Source of the DNA: Oscillospiraceae bacterium
GTDB taxonomy: Bacteria; Bacillota; Clostridia; Oscillospirales; Oscillospiraceae
Length of the DNA: 22,422 nucleotides
Assembly: GCA_028691385.1 (NCBI GenBank)
Contig: JAQUZL010000015.1
Location: 1-22,422 of the forward strand
Direction of reading: 5' to 3'
Positions 1 to 7,279 of the stretch are shown here, piece after piece. The position numbers and the translations under genes were made by a program. The first letter of the stretch is position 1. The number at the start of each line of letters is the position of its first letter. Below the pieces are notes generated by a model, which saw only the letters and a program-made list of their open reading frames with translations, was not told the origin of the DNA and searched no databases.

Positions 1-80
1 CCAAGGCGCAAACCCACTGCGCCCTCGTGCTCCACCAGAACCGTCCCCGGCCGCAGTGTCAGCATCGGATTGCGCTCCAT
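1..80 (-). CDS. Unrecognised protein, N-terminal 26 residues only
   Basis: An open frame begins with ATG at 78-80 on the minus strand and runs off the left edge. It is preceded by a G-rich ribosome site (GGGGGG at about 86-92) and starts only 12 bases after the LuxR regulator stop codon, so the two are probably co-transcribed. The visible residues begin MERNPMLTLRPGTVLVEHEG and show no motif I recognise. With 26 residues no function can be assigned. The tight spacing and good ribosome site are the only arguments that it is a real gene. Confidence 0.55.
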   Translation of the reverse strand, partial: MERNPMLTLRPGTVLVEHEGAVGLRL

Positions 81-92
81 CGCCTGTCCCCC

Positions 93-2444
93 CTAAATCA
101 AATGCAGCGATTCGGCCGCATCCTTGGCTTCGCTGCGGCGCTTAACGTCCAGCTTTTGCAAAATATGATTGACATGGGTTTTCACTGTGGCCAGCTTAAT
201 GCCCAGAATATCGCCGATTTCCTGATTGCTGCGATTGTGACAGATGAGCCGCAGCACCTGCTGCTCCGATGGGGACAGCGGCTCTGCCAGCGCGGTTTTT
301 CGCCGCAGAAAATCGGGGTAAAACACGGTCTGCGCGCGCGTTTGCGTCAGCAGTCGCGAGAAATAATCTTTGTCGCCCTTCCAAAGGCAGGCGTTCAGCA
401 GCGGCAGCACGGCCGCGCCCAGCTGCGCCACCGGGCGAATATAGCGATAGTCCCACGCGGTGTCCAGCGCAGCGGCAAACTCGTCGCGCCACATTTCGTC
501 CGCCTGCCGGAAGTGGCAGATCGCCATCAGCAGCCGGATGGTCAGTCCATCCAAGGTGCGCCCGCAATAGCGGGTGAATTCCAGCAGTGGGGCAAGGGTT
601 ACCAGCGCCGCATCCCATTCGCCGATGGTGATTTGCACCATCGCGCTGGTGATATATTGGTAGCGCCACAGCGCCCGCAATCGCGCCCCGCTTCCCGGCG
701 CTTTTTCCCGGTACCAGATCTGCGCGCCGTCCAAATCGCCCAGTCGCAGCCGGATGCGGCAGCACATGGCGTCCAGATTGGGTAAAAACCGGGTCTGCCC
801 GGTCTCGACAAAGTCGTCCCGCAGATTTTGCAGCGTATCGAGCGCAGTGGCGGCCTTTCCCTGACTGACCTGCACCCGGCAGAGCAGTCCCACCGCGGCA
901 AATCGAATGTCCGGCGTGCCCTTGCGCTGAATTTCGCCCAGTCGGGACGCCAGCGCCAGCAGCCGCGCCGAGAATTCTTCGTTTTTCTCAAACTTACTCT
1001 CGCACAGGGCGCAGTCCGCAATGCCCACGCCGTCCCTGCCCAAAATAGTTTCCACCGGCTTGCGCATGGTGGCATAAAGCAGCTCGTCCCGGCGCGTCCA
1101 TTCGCTGAAATCCTTTCCGCCGTTGAGAATGCTGGGCAGCGAGCTGGTCACGGAGAACGTGGGCAGCTGCAATTCCTGACTCGTGAGAATGGTGAACACG
1201 CTGGTGATAATCTCAATGAGCCCCTTGCTGCCCCGCTGGGGCAGCGCGATGTCCAGATACGCAAGCTTGGCCTGCGCGTCCTTAAACTCCGCGTCGGAGC
1301 GCTGCAGCCGCGATACATAGGTTTGCAGCGCGGCATACCACTGCTCGGATTGTTCATAATCCAGATTCAGCGCCGTGACCATGCTCATGCCGCACAGCAG
1401 CGCCGGAGAGCGGAGCACCTCTTCGCGCGGAAGGGCGTAATAATATTCCTCCAGCTCGTAAAAATGATCCACGCCGGGATGATGCTCGGCGTATTTGATC
1501 AGCAGCGCGGTCACCTTGCGGTGCTCGGCGCAGCGGGAGTAGCACGCCAGCGCGTGGGCATAGTCCTCGCGCAGCTCGTAGTATAGACCCGCCCGGCTGC
1601 AAAGCGTGTTTTGCTCGGCCACAGTGTACCGCTGGCGCATCTCCCAGAGCAGGAAGCTGCGGAACAGCGGACGAAACCGGCACTGTTCCAGTCCGTCGTA
1701 CAAGAGCATGGTGGTTTCCCGCTGCAGTCGCCCCAGCAGCTCGCCCACATGGCTTTCCCCACTGACCAGCTTTGCCAGCTCCACGTCAAACTGTTCAAAG
1801 GGCGCAAGGTTCAGCAGCAGCAGCCGCAGCGGCACTTCAAAGCGGAGGTAAACGGCCTGCTCATAGTGGAGAAACAGCTCCCTGCGCACCGCATCCGCCA
1901 CGGCCTTTCCATATCGCTCGCCGGACGCCAGATGGCGGCACAGCAGCGCCAGCGCCAGCGGATAGCCGGTGGTTTCCTGCCAAATCGCGGTCAGCTCCGC
2001 GTCGGACACTTCGATGGCGTTTTGCGCCAGCAGCCGCCCCGTGGTGGCGCGGTCAAAAAGCAGCGCGTCGGCGTCGATGGTCATCAGCAGCCCCGTGAAG
2101 CGAAACGGCATCAGCCATCCCGGCGTCACGCCCCGCCCCACCAAAATCAAGTGTTTGTCCGGATTGCTTTGCAGCCAGTCGCAAAGGGCGCGTTGCTCCT
2201 CGGCCTTTTGCAGCAGCTGGAGGTTCTCCACCACCAGCGCCTCGCAGTCCGGCAGCGGCTCGAACGGCATGCCCTCGCCTGCGCGGTAGGTTGCCGTCCG
2301 CCGCCCCTGCAGCAGTGCGGCGACGGCAGTGGTTTTCCCATAGCCGCAGGGCGCGCTGAACAAAATGATGCGGCATCGCATCCAGCCCGATTGCAGCATT
2401 GCTTGCAGCTCGGGGGTAAATACCGGTTGCAGCGCAGCGTCCAT
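93..2444 (-). CDS. MalT-like LuxR family ATP-dependent transcriptional regulator
   Basis: This 783-residue protein has the architecture of the large ATP-binding LuxR (MalT/LAL) regulators. A P-loop NTPase domain lies at the N-terminus, with Walker A APCGYGKTT at residues 31-39 and a hydrophobic Walker-B-like strand with VVEN near 71-74. A long helical, TPR-like sensor region of about 500 residues follows. A C-terminal LuxR helix-turn-helix occupies about residues 722-783, with the typical LSPSEQQVLRLI and IGDILGIKLATVKTHVNHIL segments. Family members usually bind ATP and a small inducer, then activate transcription. The inducer cannot be read from sequence. I chose the ATG at 2442-2444 because AGGAGGG sits seven bases before it; an in-frame ATG further upstream lacks a ribosome site and would add 39 unlikely residues. 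It is slightly shorter than E. coli MalT (about 900 residues). The gene that follows starts 12 bases downstream. Confidence 0.9.
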   Translation of the reverse strand: MDAALQPVFTPELQAMLQSGWMRCRIILFSAPCGYGKTTAVAALLQGRRTATYRAGEGMPFEPLPDCEALVVENLQLLQKAEEQRALCDWLQSNPDKHLILVGRGVTPGWLMPFRFTGLLMTIDADALLFDRATTGRLLAQNAIEVSDAELTAIWQETTGYPLALALLCRHLASGERYGKAVADAVRRELFLHYEQAVYLRFEVPLRLLLLNLAPFEQFDVELAKLVSGESHVGELLGRLQRETTMLLYDGLEQCRFRPLFRSFLLWEMRQRYTVAEQNTLCSRAGLYYELREDYAHALACYSRCAEHRKVTALLIKYAEHHPGVDHFYELEEYYYALPREEVLRSPALLCGMSMVTALNLDYEQSEQWYAALQTYVSRLQRSDAEFKDAQAKLAYLDIALPQRGSKGLIEIITSVFTILTSQELQLPTFSVTSSLPSILNGGKDFSEWTRRDELLYATMRKPVETILGRDGVGIADCALCESKFEKNEEFSARLLALASRLGEIQRKGTPDIRFAAVGLLCRVQVSQGKAATALDTLQNLRDDFVETGQTRFLPNLDAMCCRIRLRLGDLDGAQIWYREKAPGSGARLRALWRYQYITSAMVQITIGEWDAALVTLAPLLEFTRYCGRTLDGLTIRLLMAICHFRQADEMWRDEFAAALDTAWDYRYIRPVAQLGAAVLPLLNACLWKGDKDYFSRLLTQTRAQTVFYPDFLRRKTALAEPLSPSEQQVLRLICHNRSNQEIGDILGIKLATVKTHVNHILQKLDVKRRSEAKDAAESLHLI

Positions 2445-2561
2445 GCGCGTCCCTCCTTTTCTTTCTTGCCGCCGGTATCCCGGCGGGGTTGGTATTGGTA
2501 TTGTTCGCGCCGAAATGAGCGCGACCGGCGCAGCGAGCACAGGGTATTGTATTTCGTACAT

Positions 2562-2690
2562 TATTATATCATGATTTCATCATGATATAATATGGCCATC
2601 TGCCGCTTCCAGCGGCAGGGCCTTGAAATATTTTAAGCGCTTTGGCGCGGAGCGCCAAAATGCGCATACTAACGACTTTGTCGTTAGTAT
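2562..2690. repeat. Four tandem perfect hairpins with 3-base loops upstream of the LuxR gene
   Basis: Four consecutive inverted repeats, each with a trinucleotide loop, are packed into 129 bases. Hairpin 1 is 2562-2575/2579-2592 (loop ttc, AT-rich, reads TATAAT at its ends on both strands). Hairpin 2 is 2600-2607/2611-2618 (loop tcc), extended by ggcc at 2594-2597 and 2619-2622 across a two-base bulge. Hairpin 3 is 2641-2648/2652-2659 (loop gga), extended by gcgc at 2637-2640 and 2662-2665 across a two-base bulge. Hairpin 4 is 2666-2676/2680-2690 (loop ttt). CATGATATA at 2581-2589 and its reverse complement at 2688-2696 could also pair across hairpins 2-4, giving terminal-inverted-repeat-like ends. 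This may be a repetitive palindromic element, a structured 5' leader, or a set of operators. No coding sequence is supported between 2445 and 2970, and 2716-2880 shows nothing I recognise. Confidence 0.8.
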
Positions 2691-2715
2691 ATCATGTTAT
2701 TTTTGGATATGTCAT
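2686..2715 (-). promoter_or_regulatory. Candidate promoter for the LuxR regulator
   Basis: On the minus strand an ATGACA -35 box (2710-2715) is followed after 18 bases by TATACT (2686-2691), with a TG one base upstream of the -10 (extended -10). Transcription would start near 2679, inside hairpin 4. This would give the regulator a leader of about 235 bases containing hairpins 3, 2 and 1. This is prediction by eye. An alternative start inside hairpin 1, where TATAAT reads at 2563-2568, lacks a matching -35 box. Confidence 0.4.
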
Positions 2716-2880
2716 CCATCTAAAGTATGATTTTTCGTTTTTCGCAAGTTTCCATCCGCTTCCGATTTCCGATTCGCAACCACTTGCATTGGCGCAGGGC
2801 GTGCGGACTGGTGCAACGCGCTTGCTCCTATTTTATAATGAGGGAACAGAATATCCGGGAAAAACTGATTATACGCAAAG

Positions 2881-2918
2881 AAATCCACCCTCTACCGGTT
2901 ACGGTAAAGGGTGGATTT
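2881..2918 (-). terminator. Probable intrinsic terminator of tRNA-Ala
   Basis: Arms 2881-2891 and 2908-2918 pair perfectly; after one C/A mismatch the inner arms TACCG/CGGTA pair around a four-base loop. On the minus strand the stem is followed by a short broken U-tract (ATTTCTTTG). It lies about 50 bases beyond the tRNA-Ala 3' end, with no gene between. Confidence 0.6.
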
Positions 2919-2970
2919 TGGTTTGGACGAACACCATACCACAAACAAAAAAGTTCGGATATGCGTCCAA

Positions 2971-3046
<76 letters not shown>

Positions 3047-3075
3047 AAAGGCGTGCCTATTTCGGCACGTCAGGA

Positions 3076-3104
3076 ATTATAGCATACTTTTTTTCAAATT
3101 GCAA
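3076..3104 (-). promoter_or_regulatory. Promoter of tRNA-Ala
   Basis: TTGCAA (3099-3104), a 17-base spacer and a perfect TATAAT (3076-3081) precede the tRNA on the minus strand. The expected start near 3069 would leave a short leader containing a small GTGCC/GGCAC hairpin (about 3053-3068) to be removed by processing. Confidence 0.8.
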
Positions 3105-3119
3105 CTAGAAATCTTTCTT

Positions 3120-3869
3120 TCAGCCGCCGCAAATCGGGCAGGCTGTGTAGCCGTAGCTTTCGGCCAGCTTGCGGCTATAGCACCAAAAACTTTTTTTGGT
3201 GAACGCGGCGCAGCTGTAGGTGTGGTAATAGTTGGTGCCGTCGTTTTCCACAAAAACGCAGTAGGTATCGAGAAAATCCGCCTTGGTCTGCAGCGTGCCG
3301 GCACGCGTGGTCAGGCTGGTGACGCTCTTTTGCAGCGCCTGTTTATCCGCCTCGAGGGTTTCCACCATATTATATAGCGTTTCGTTCTCGCTGACCACCT
3401 GGTCAAGCTCCAGCTGCTTGTCATAGGTATCCTGATACATGGAGGCTTCCGCGTCACTCAGCTGACTTTTCAGCTCGTCCAGTCGGCTTTGCAGCTCGGT
3501 TTTTTCCGCAGTGACCGTTTGCAGCTCGGTTTCGGCAATCGCCGCCCGCTGCTCCAACGTGTCCGCCGCTTCCTCACGCAAGGTGAGATCCGCTTCGCGC
3601 ACCCGCAGGTTCGCGCGGATCGTACCAACGGAAAACAAGTCCATCGCGATATAGCCGGCGCAAAGCGCCAAAAGCAGGGACAATGCCACCACGGCCGCGA
3701 TGAGTCCGCCGGAACGGCGGCGCTTGGCAGGCAGTCTCGGCGGCTTTTGTTTGGGTATCTTGGGCGCTGCCGCCGGGCGCGGCAGCTCTTTTTCGGTCAC
3801 CGGCGCTGCGCAGGCCGTGCAGAACAGCTCATCATCCGCAATTTCCCGTCCACATTTGATGCACCGCAT
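3120..3869 (-). CDS. Zinc-ribbon, single-TM, coiled-coil protein with C-terminal Cys/His motif
   Basis: I do not recognise a named family for this 249-residue protein, but its layout is clear. Residues 3-20 form a zinc ribbon (C3-x2-C6 and C17-x2-C20). A proline/lysine-rich linker follows, then one transmembrane helix at about 55-77 and a long charged coiled coil at about 85-190. The C-terminal segment at about 203-249 has H216, C220 and C244-x2-C247 in a YH-x3-C ... GYxxCxxC arrangement. That arrangement resembles the Ada-type metal-binding tail found on some secreted Firmicutes proteins. The positive-inside rule places the zinc ribbon in the cytoplasm and the coiled coil and tail outside. 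The ATG at 3867-3869 has GGGAGG eight bases upstream; a longer frame starting further upstream lacks a ribosome site and overlaps the promoter. The gene stands alone between two tRNA units. Confidence 0.85.
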   Translation of the reverse strand: MRCIKCGREIADDELFCTACAAPVTEKELPRPAAAPKIPKQKPPRLPAKRRRSGGLIAAVVALSLLLALCAGYIAMDLFSVGTIRANLRVREADLTLREEAADTLEQRAAIAETELQTVTAEKTELQSRLDELKSQLSDAEASMYQDTYDKQLELDQVVSENETLYNMVETLEADKQALQKSVTSLTTRAGTLQTKADFLDTYCVFVENDGTNYYHTYSCAAFTKKSFWCYSRKLAESYGYTACPICGG

Positions 3870-3897
3870 ACCCACGCCTCCCATTCCTGTTTGTTCT

Positions 3898-3926
3898 ATC
3901 TTACAATATTTTTCGGACACTGTAAA
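3898..3926 (-). promoter_or_regulatory. Promoter of the zinc-ribbon membrane protein gene
   Basis: TTTACA (3921-3926) and TAAGAT (3898-3903) are separated by 17 bases on the minus strand, 29 bases before the ATG. The -35 box begins directly after the U-tract of the upstream tRNA terminator, so the gene appears to be transcribed independently. Confidence 0.6.
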
Positions 3927-3929
3927 CAA

Positions 3930-3964
3930 AAAAAGAAGAGATGAATCAATCATCTCTTCTTTTT
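3930..3964 (-). terminator. Intrinsic terminator of the tRNA-Met/tRNA-Glu unit
   Basis: A perfect 15-bp stem (3930-3944 with 3950-3964, loop atcaa) is followed on the minus strand by further T residues. It begins at the encoded CCA of tRNA-Glu, so the mature tRNA 3' end abuts the terminator. The sequence is A/T-symmetric and could also act on the plus strand. Confidence 0.75.
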
Positions 3965-4038
3965 GGTGACCCGTGCGGGAATCGAACCCACGTTACAGCC
4001 GTGAAAGGGCCGTGTCTTAACCGCTTGACCAACGGGCC
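3964..4038 (-). tRNA. tRNA-Glu (anticodon TTC)
   Basis: A 75-base cloverleaf with encoded CCA. The acceptor GGCCCGT pairs with ACGGGTC. The D arm is GTC/GAC, the anticodon stem CGGCC/GGCTG encloses CTTTCAC (anticodon TTC), and the T arm GTGGG/CCCGC carries TTCGATT. It is the second gene of a two-tRNA unit with tRNA-Met. Confidence 0.97.
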
Positions 4039-4043
4039 ATATG

Positions 4044-4063
4044 CCGGGCGATAAATCGCCCGG
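4044..4063 (-). other. Hairpin in the spacer between the two tRNAs
   Basis: CCGGGCGA pairs perfectly with TCGCCCGG around a TAAA loop in the 28-base spacer. There is no U-tract, so it is more likely a processing or insulating structure of the dicistronic tRNA precursor than a terminator. Confidence 0.6.
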
Positions 4064-4066
4064 ATT

Positions 4067-4142
4067 TGGTAGCGGCATCTGGATTCGAACCGGAGACAAT
4101 TCGGGTATGAACCGAACGCTCTACCAACTGAGCTATGCCGCC
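4067..4142 (-). tRNA. Elongator tRNA-Met (anticodon CAT)
   Basis: A 76-base cloverleaf with encoded CCA. The anticodon loop TTCATAC gives CAT at 4107-4109. The acceptor GGCGGCA/TGCCGCT has a G1-U72 pair, and the TAGCTCAG D arm resembles Firmicutes elongator Met tRNA. It lacks the unpaired C1-A72 end of initiator tRNA. The T stem (UCCGG/CCAGA) carries a C51-A63 mismatch. A CAT anticodon could also belong to lysidine-modified tRNA-Ile2, but the body is closer to tRNA-Met. Confidence 0.93.
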
Positions 4143-4167
4143 AAACACCTTTTGAAAGGCAAGATGA

Positions 4168-4196
4168 ATTTTACATGAGAAATCGTATTTTGTCAA
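4168..4196 (-). promoter_or_regulatory. Promoter of the tRNA-Met/tRNA-Glu unit
   Basis: A perfect TTGACA (4191-4196), a 17-base spacer and TAAAAT (4168-4173) lie about 25 bases before tRNA-Met on the minus strand. This is one of the strongest promoters in the window, as expected for stable RNA. Confidence 0.85.
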
Positions 4197-4263
4197 TGAC
4201 TTTCGAAAAATTTTTTCAATATTATTCCCCGAACCGCGCATACTGACCCTGGGGGGAAGGAAT

Positions 4264-4680
4264 ATGAAACTCTGGAAGACGGCGGTATTGGGCTATATCG
4301 GTGGGACGGTCTATATTCTTTTGGAAATCTTATGGCGCAGATGGACGCACCCGAGCATGTTTTTGGTGGGCGGGGTGTGCTTTATCCTCATCGGCGTCAT
4401 GGCGGAGCGGACGCGCCGAATCGGCATGCCGCTGCTGCTGCAGGCCTTTGCGGGCGCAGCTCTGGTGACCGCGGTGGAGCTGGCGGCGGGGCTGGTGCTG
4501 AACCGCTGGGCGGGACTTGGCGTGTGGGACTATTCGGGTCTGCCGGCAAACTTCCTCGGGCAGATCTGCCTTGGCTATTTTTTACTTTGGATTCCGCTGT
4601 CCGGCGCGGCCATTTTGGCAGATGACGCGCTGCGACATCTGCTGTTCCATGAGCCGATGGCGCGGGCGCGCTGGATTTAG
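4264..4680 (+). CDS. Small membrane protein of the putative ABC-permease (CmpB-like) family
   Basis: A 138-residue protein with about four hydrophobic helices (roughly 5-25, 34-48, 57-77 and 95-118). The segment VWDYSGLPANFLGQICLGYF matches the WDYS-x-PxNxxGQIC signature I associate with the clostridial family labelled putative ABC transporter type IV/CmpB (PF06541). No ATPase partner is adjacent and a transport function is not demonstrated for the family, so the label should be read loosely. The start has GGGGGAAGGA directly upstream. The gene converges on mtaB, and the two stop codons share bases 4678-4679. I could not find a convincing promoter in 4197-4263. Confidence 0.8.
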   Translation: MKLWKTAVLGYIGGTVYILLEILWRRWTHPSMFLVGGVCFILIGVMAERTRRIGMPLLLQAFAGAALVTAVELAAGLVLNRWAGLGVWDYSGLPANFLGQICLGYFLLWIPLSGAAILADDALRHLLFHEPMARARWI

Positions 4681-5963
4681 TCCAGCACAGCGGTCACGCC
4701 TTGCGCGCAAAGCCCGGTCACGGTGACGGTGCGCACCTGGTTTTGCGCGGCCTGCTCCTGCACGAACACCTTCACATAGTTTGGCGCATGGCCGGTATAC
4801 CAGACGCCCTCGGCCTGCTCAAAGAGCACCGGCACCTGCGTGCCGATCATGGCGCGGTGATACGCGGCTGCGGACTGCGCGGCAACCTTCGACGCGCGAC
4901 CGGCGCGGTCGGCCTTTTCCTCCCGCGTCACCTGCCCGTCCATTTTCGCCGCCGGGGTGCCGGCGCGCCGCGAGTAGGGGAAAACGTGAACCGCCGCAAA
5001 CCCGATCTCCTGCAAAAAGGCCAGCGTCTGGGCAAAATCCGCTTCGGTTTCGCCGGGGAATCCCACAATGAGATCCGTGGTGATGGCGCAGCCGGGCAGC
5101 GCATCGCGCAGCAGGCGCACACTTTCGCGATAGCGCGCGGTATCATACCGGCGGTGCATCTCGCGCAACGTTCGATCGCAGCCGGATTGCAAGCTGAGAT
5201 GGAACTGGGGGCACAGGTTCGGCAGCGCGGCGATTGCCGCGCAAAATTCCGCCGTCACGGTGCGCGGCTCCAACGAGCCAAGGCGCACCCGCAGCGCGGG
5301 CGCGGCGCGGCACACGGCCGAAATGAGCGCCGTCAGCGGCTGCGGTTCCGGCAAATCCGTGCCCCAGGAGCTTAGCTCAATCCCGGTGAGCACCAGCTCG
5401 TGATAGCCCGCGGCGGCAAGGCCTTCGGCGGCGCGAACCGCGTCCGGCAGCGCCATGGAGCGCACCGGCCCGCGGGCGTAGGGAATGATGCAATAGCTGC
5501 AAAAATTGTGGCAGCCGTCCTCCACCTTGAGCATGGCGCGGGTGCGCCCGGCAAGCGACCCCGCCGGCAACAGCTCGAACGTGCGGCGGGTCATGGCGTC
5601 CGGCACGGACACCGCCGCCTGGCGCAGACTGCATGCCCGCAGCAGGTTCTCAATGAATTCTGTCCGCTCCCCGGAGCCGCCCACCACGTCCGCGCCCAGC
5701 GCGGCCGCGCTTTGGGCGTGGAGCTGCGCGTAGCATCCGCACACGCCGATCACCGCGTCCGGCGCGCACTTTTTCGCCCGGCGCACCGCATTGCGCGATT
5801 TTTTATCGCCGGTGGCGGTGACGGTGCAGGTGTTGATAATATAGCCGTCGCACGGCTCGTCAAACGGCGCAATGGTATGTCCCTTTGCCGCAAGCAGCTG
5901 CTCCATGGCCTGCGTTTCATACTGATTAACCTTGCAGCCGAGGGTATAAAAACCAAACTTCAT
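4677..5963 (-). CDS. mtaB: tRNA t6A37 C2-methylthiotransferase MtaB
   Basis: MtaB converts N6-threonylcarbamoyladenosine to its 2-methylthio form at position 37 of ANN-decoding tRNAs, using two 4Fe-4S clusters and S-adenosylmethionine. The 428-residue protein has the N-terminal methylthiotransferase domain with cluster ligands C10 (TLGCKVNQ), C46 (INTCTVT) and C77 (GCYAQ). The radical-SAM motif C151-x3-C155-x2-C158 sits in DGCHNFCSYCIIPYARG. A C-terminal TRAM-like region follows (about 370-428). TLGCKVNQYE at the N-terminus separates MtaB from MiaB and RimO. The start has AGGAGGA seven to eight bases upstream and a good promoter. Length is normal for the family. It faces the carboxypeptidase gene divergently. 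Confidence 0.95.
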   Translation of the reverse strand: MKFGFYTLGCKVNQYETQAMEQLLAAKGHTIAPFDEPCDGYIINTCTVTATGDKKSRNAVRRAKKCAPDAVIGVCGCYAQLHAQSAAALGADVVGGSGERTEFIENLLRACSLRQAAVSVPDAMTRRTFELLPAGSLAGRTRAMLKVEDGCHNFCSYCIIPYARGPVRSMALPDAVRAAEGLAAAGYHELVLTGIELSSWGTDLPEPQPLTALISAVCRAAPALRVRLGSLEPRTVTAEFCAAIAALPNLCPQFHLSLQSGCDRTLREMHRRYDTARYRESVRLLRDALPGCAITTDLIVGFPGETEADFAQTLAFLQEIGFAAVHVFPYSRRAGTPAAKMDGQVTREEKADRAGRASKVAAQSAAAYHRAMIGTQVPVLFEQAEGVWYTGHAPNYVKVFVQEQAAQNQVRTVTVTGLCAQGVTAVLD

Positions 5964-5986
5964 GGCAAATCCTCCTGTTTGGAAAA

Positions 5987-6015
5987 ATTATACCTACTTC
6001 CCGCGCCGTTGTCGA
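5987..6015 (-). promoter_or_regulatory. Promoter of mtaB
   Basis: TCGACA (6010-6015), 17 bases, then TATAAT (5987-5992) on the minus strand. The predicted start gives a leader of about 17 bases that carries only the ribosome site. Confidence 0.65.
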
Positions 6016-6034
6016 GGAATATTTGCAGCCGGGG

Positions 6035-6040
6035 TATAAT
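6035..6040 (+). promoter_or_regulatory. Likely -10 box of the D,D-carboxypeptidase promoter
   Basis: A perfect TATAAT lies 29 bases before the ATG in the divergent region shared with mtaB. No -35 box at standard spacing is convincing: TTGTCG at 6009-6014 is 20 bases away and overlaps the mtaB -35 box, so the two promoters may interfere. Confidence 0.4.
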
Positions 6041-6069
6041 ACGCTTGTACAAACCGAAAAAGGGAGCGG

Positions 6070-7224
6070 ATGCACTTGAAAAGACGGATGTGCAGTGTTC
6101 TGATGACGCTGGGACTGCTGGCAGGGCTGTTCACGCCCACCGCGCGGGCGGCGCAGGTGGAAATCACCGCGCCGTCGGCCATTTTAATGGACGCCGCAAC
6201 CGGCGAAATCCTATACGAACTGGATGACCACGTGCGGCTTGTGCCGGCGTCGGTGACGAAAATCATGACGCTGTTGCTGGTGATGGAAGCGCTGGACAGC
6301 AGGCGCATCACATGGGACGACACGGTGACCGCCTCGGCCGCCGCCGCCGGCAAGGGCGGCAGTCAGGTCTATCTGGAAGAGGGCGAGCAGATGCCGCTGC
6401 GCGAGATGGTCAAATGCGTGGTGGTATCCTCCGCCAACGACTGCGCCACGGCGCTGGCCGAGCACGTCTATGGTTCAGAAGCCGTCTTTGTGGAAAAGAT
6501 GAACGAGCGGGCGGCGCAGCTTGGCATGGCCGACACCCATTTTGTCAACTGCACGGGGCTTGACGACGATCCGGACGCGGCCGAGCATCTCACCAGCGCC
6601 TACGACATCGCCCTCATGTCCCGGGAGCTGCTGAAGCACGACGAGATTCGCGCGTACACCACCATCTGGATGGACACGGTGCGCGGCGGCGCGTTCGGCC
6701 TTTCCAACACCAATAAGCTGGTGCGGTTTTATGACGGCACCACAGGGCTCAAAACCGGCTTTACCCGGGCGGCGGGCTACTGCATGTCGGCCACGGCCGA
6801 ACGCGGCGGCCTGGAGCTGATCGCTGTGGTGCTCCACTGCGCCACCTCGACCGACCGGTTTCAATCGGCCAAGGCGCTGCTGGACTACGGCTTTGCCAAC
6901 TACTGCCACGTTTCGCCCGTGCCGGACGCCGCGCTGCCGGACGTGCACGTGCGCCTTGGCCAGCAAAGCGCCATCACGCCGGTGCTGGCGGACGAAACGC
7001 AGATTTTGCTGGACAAAAGCCTGCAGGGCAGCGTGCGCTATGACTTGCAGGTGCAGTCCGCCGTGACCGCGCCCGTAGAGCCGGGACAGCGCCTTGGCAG
7101 CGTCAAGGTCATCGCGGGCGACCAGGTGGTGTCCGAGGTGCCCGTGGTCGCGGCGGAAGCGGTGGCGCGGCTTGGGTGGTGGGCGCTCACCAAGGGATAT
7201 TTACGGGCGGCGCTGTCGGCATAA
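6070..7224 (+). CDS. D-alanyl-D-alanine carboxypeptidase, S11 (PBP5/DacF-like)
   Basis: This penicillin-binding enzyme removes the terminal D-Ala from peptidoglycan stem peptides outside the membrane, limiting cross-linking. The 384-residue protein has a signal peptide (about 1-28, cleavage near ARAA). All three active-site motifs are present: SVTK with nucleophile S61 and K64, SAN at 121-123, and KTG at 228-230. The remaining 150 residues correspond to the beta-rich PBP5 C-terminal domain. They end in a short amphipathic segment (GWWALTKGYLRAAL) typical of a membrane anchor. GGGAG precedes the ATG by five bases. The length fits the clostridial DacF/DacB group, but I do not assign a specific symbol. 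The isomerase-like gene follows after 55 bases. Confidence 0.95.
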   Translation: MHLKRRMCSVLMTLGLLAGLFTPTARAAQVEITAPSAILMDAATGEILYELDDHVRLVPASVTKIMTLLLVMEALDSRRITWDDTVTASAAAAGKGGSQVYLEEGEQMPLREMVKCVVVSSANDCATALAEHVYGSEAVFVEKMNERAAQLGMADTHFVNCTGLDDDPDAAEHLTSAYDIALMSRELLKHDEIRAYTTIWMDTVRGGAFGLSNTNKLVRFYDGTTGLKTGFTRAAGYCMSATAERGGLELIAVVLHCATSTDRFQSAKALLDYGFANYCHVSPVPDAALPDVHVRLGQQSAITPVLADETQILLDKSLQGSVRYDLQVQSAVTAPVEPGQRLGSVKVIAGDQVVSEVPVVAAEAVARLGWWALTKGYLRAALSA

Positions 7225-7228
7225 CCGG

Positions 7229-7257
7229 TTGAAAAGCGACCGAAAGTGCGGTAAGAT
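7229..7257 (+). promoter_or_regulatory. Promoter of the isomerase-like gene
   Basis: TTGAAA (7229-7234), 17 bases, then TAAGAT (7252-7257) lie in the short gap after the carboxypeptidase gene. The -35 surroundings (ATAACCGGTTGAAAA) nearly repeat those of the next promoter at 8578 (ATAACGGTTGAAAA). Confidence 0.55.
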
Positions 7258-7279
7258 AACAGAAATTGAAGAAAAAGGT

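Noticed and set aside
4017..4241. Minus-strand frame across tRNA-Met and tRNA-Glu
   Set aside because: It is a translation of the tRNA genes (GIAQLVERSVHTR-type artefact) and of their promoter, not a protein gene.
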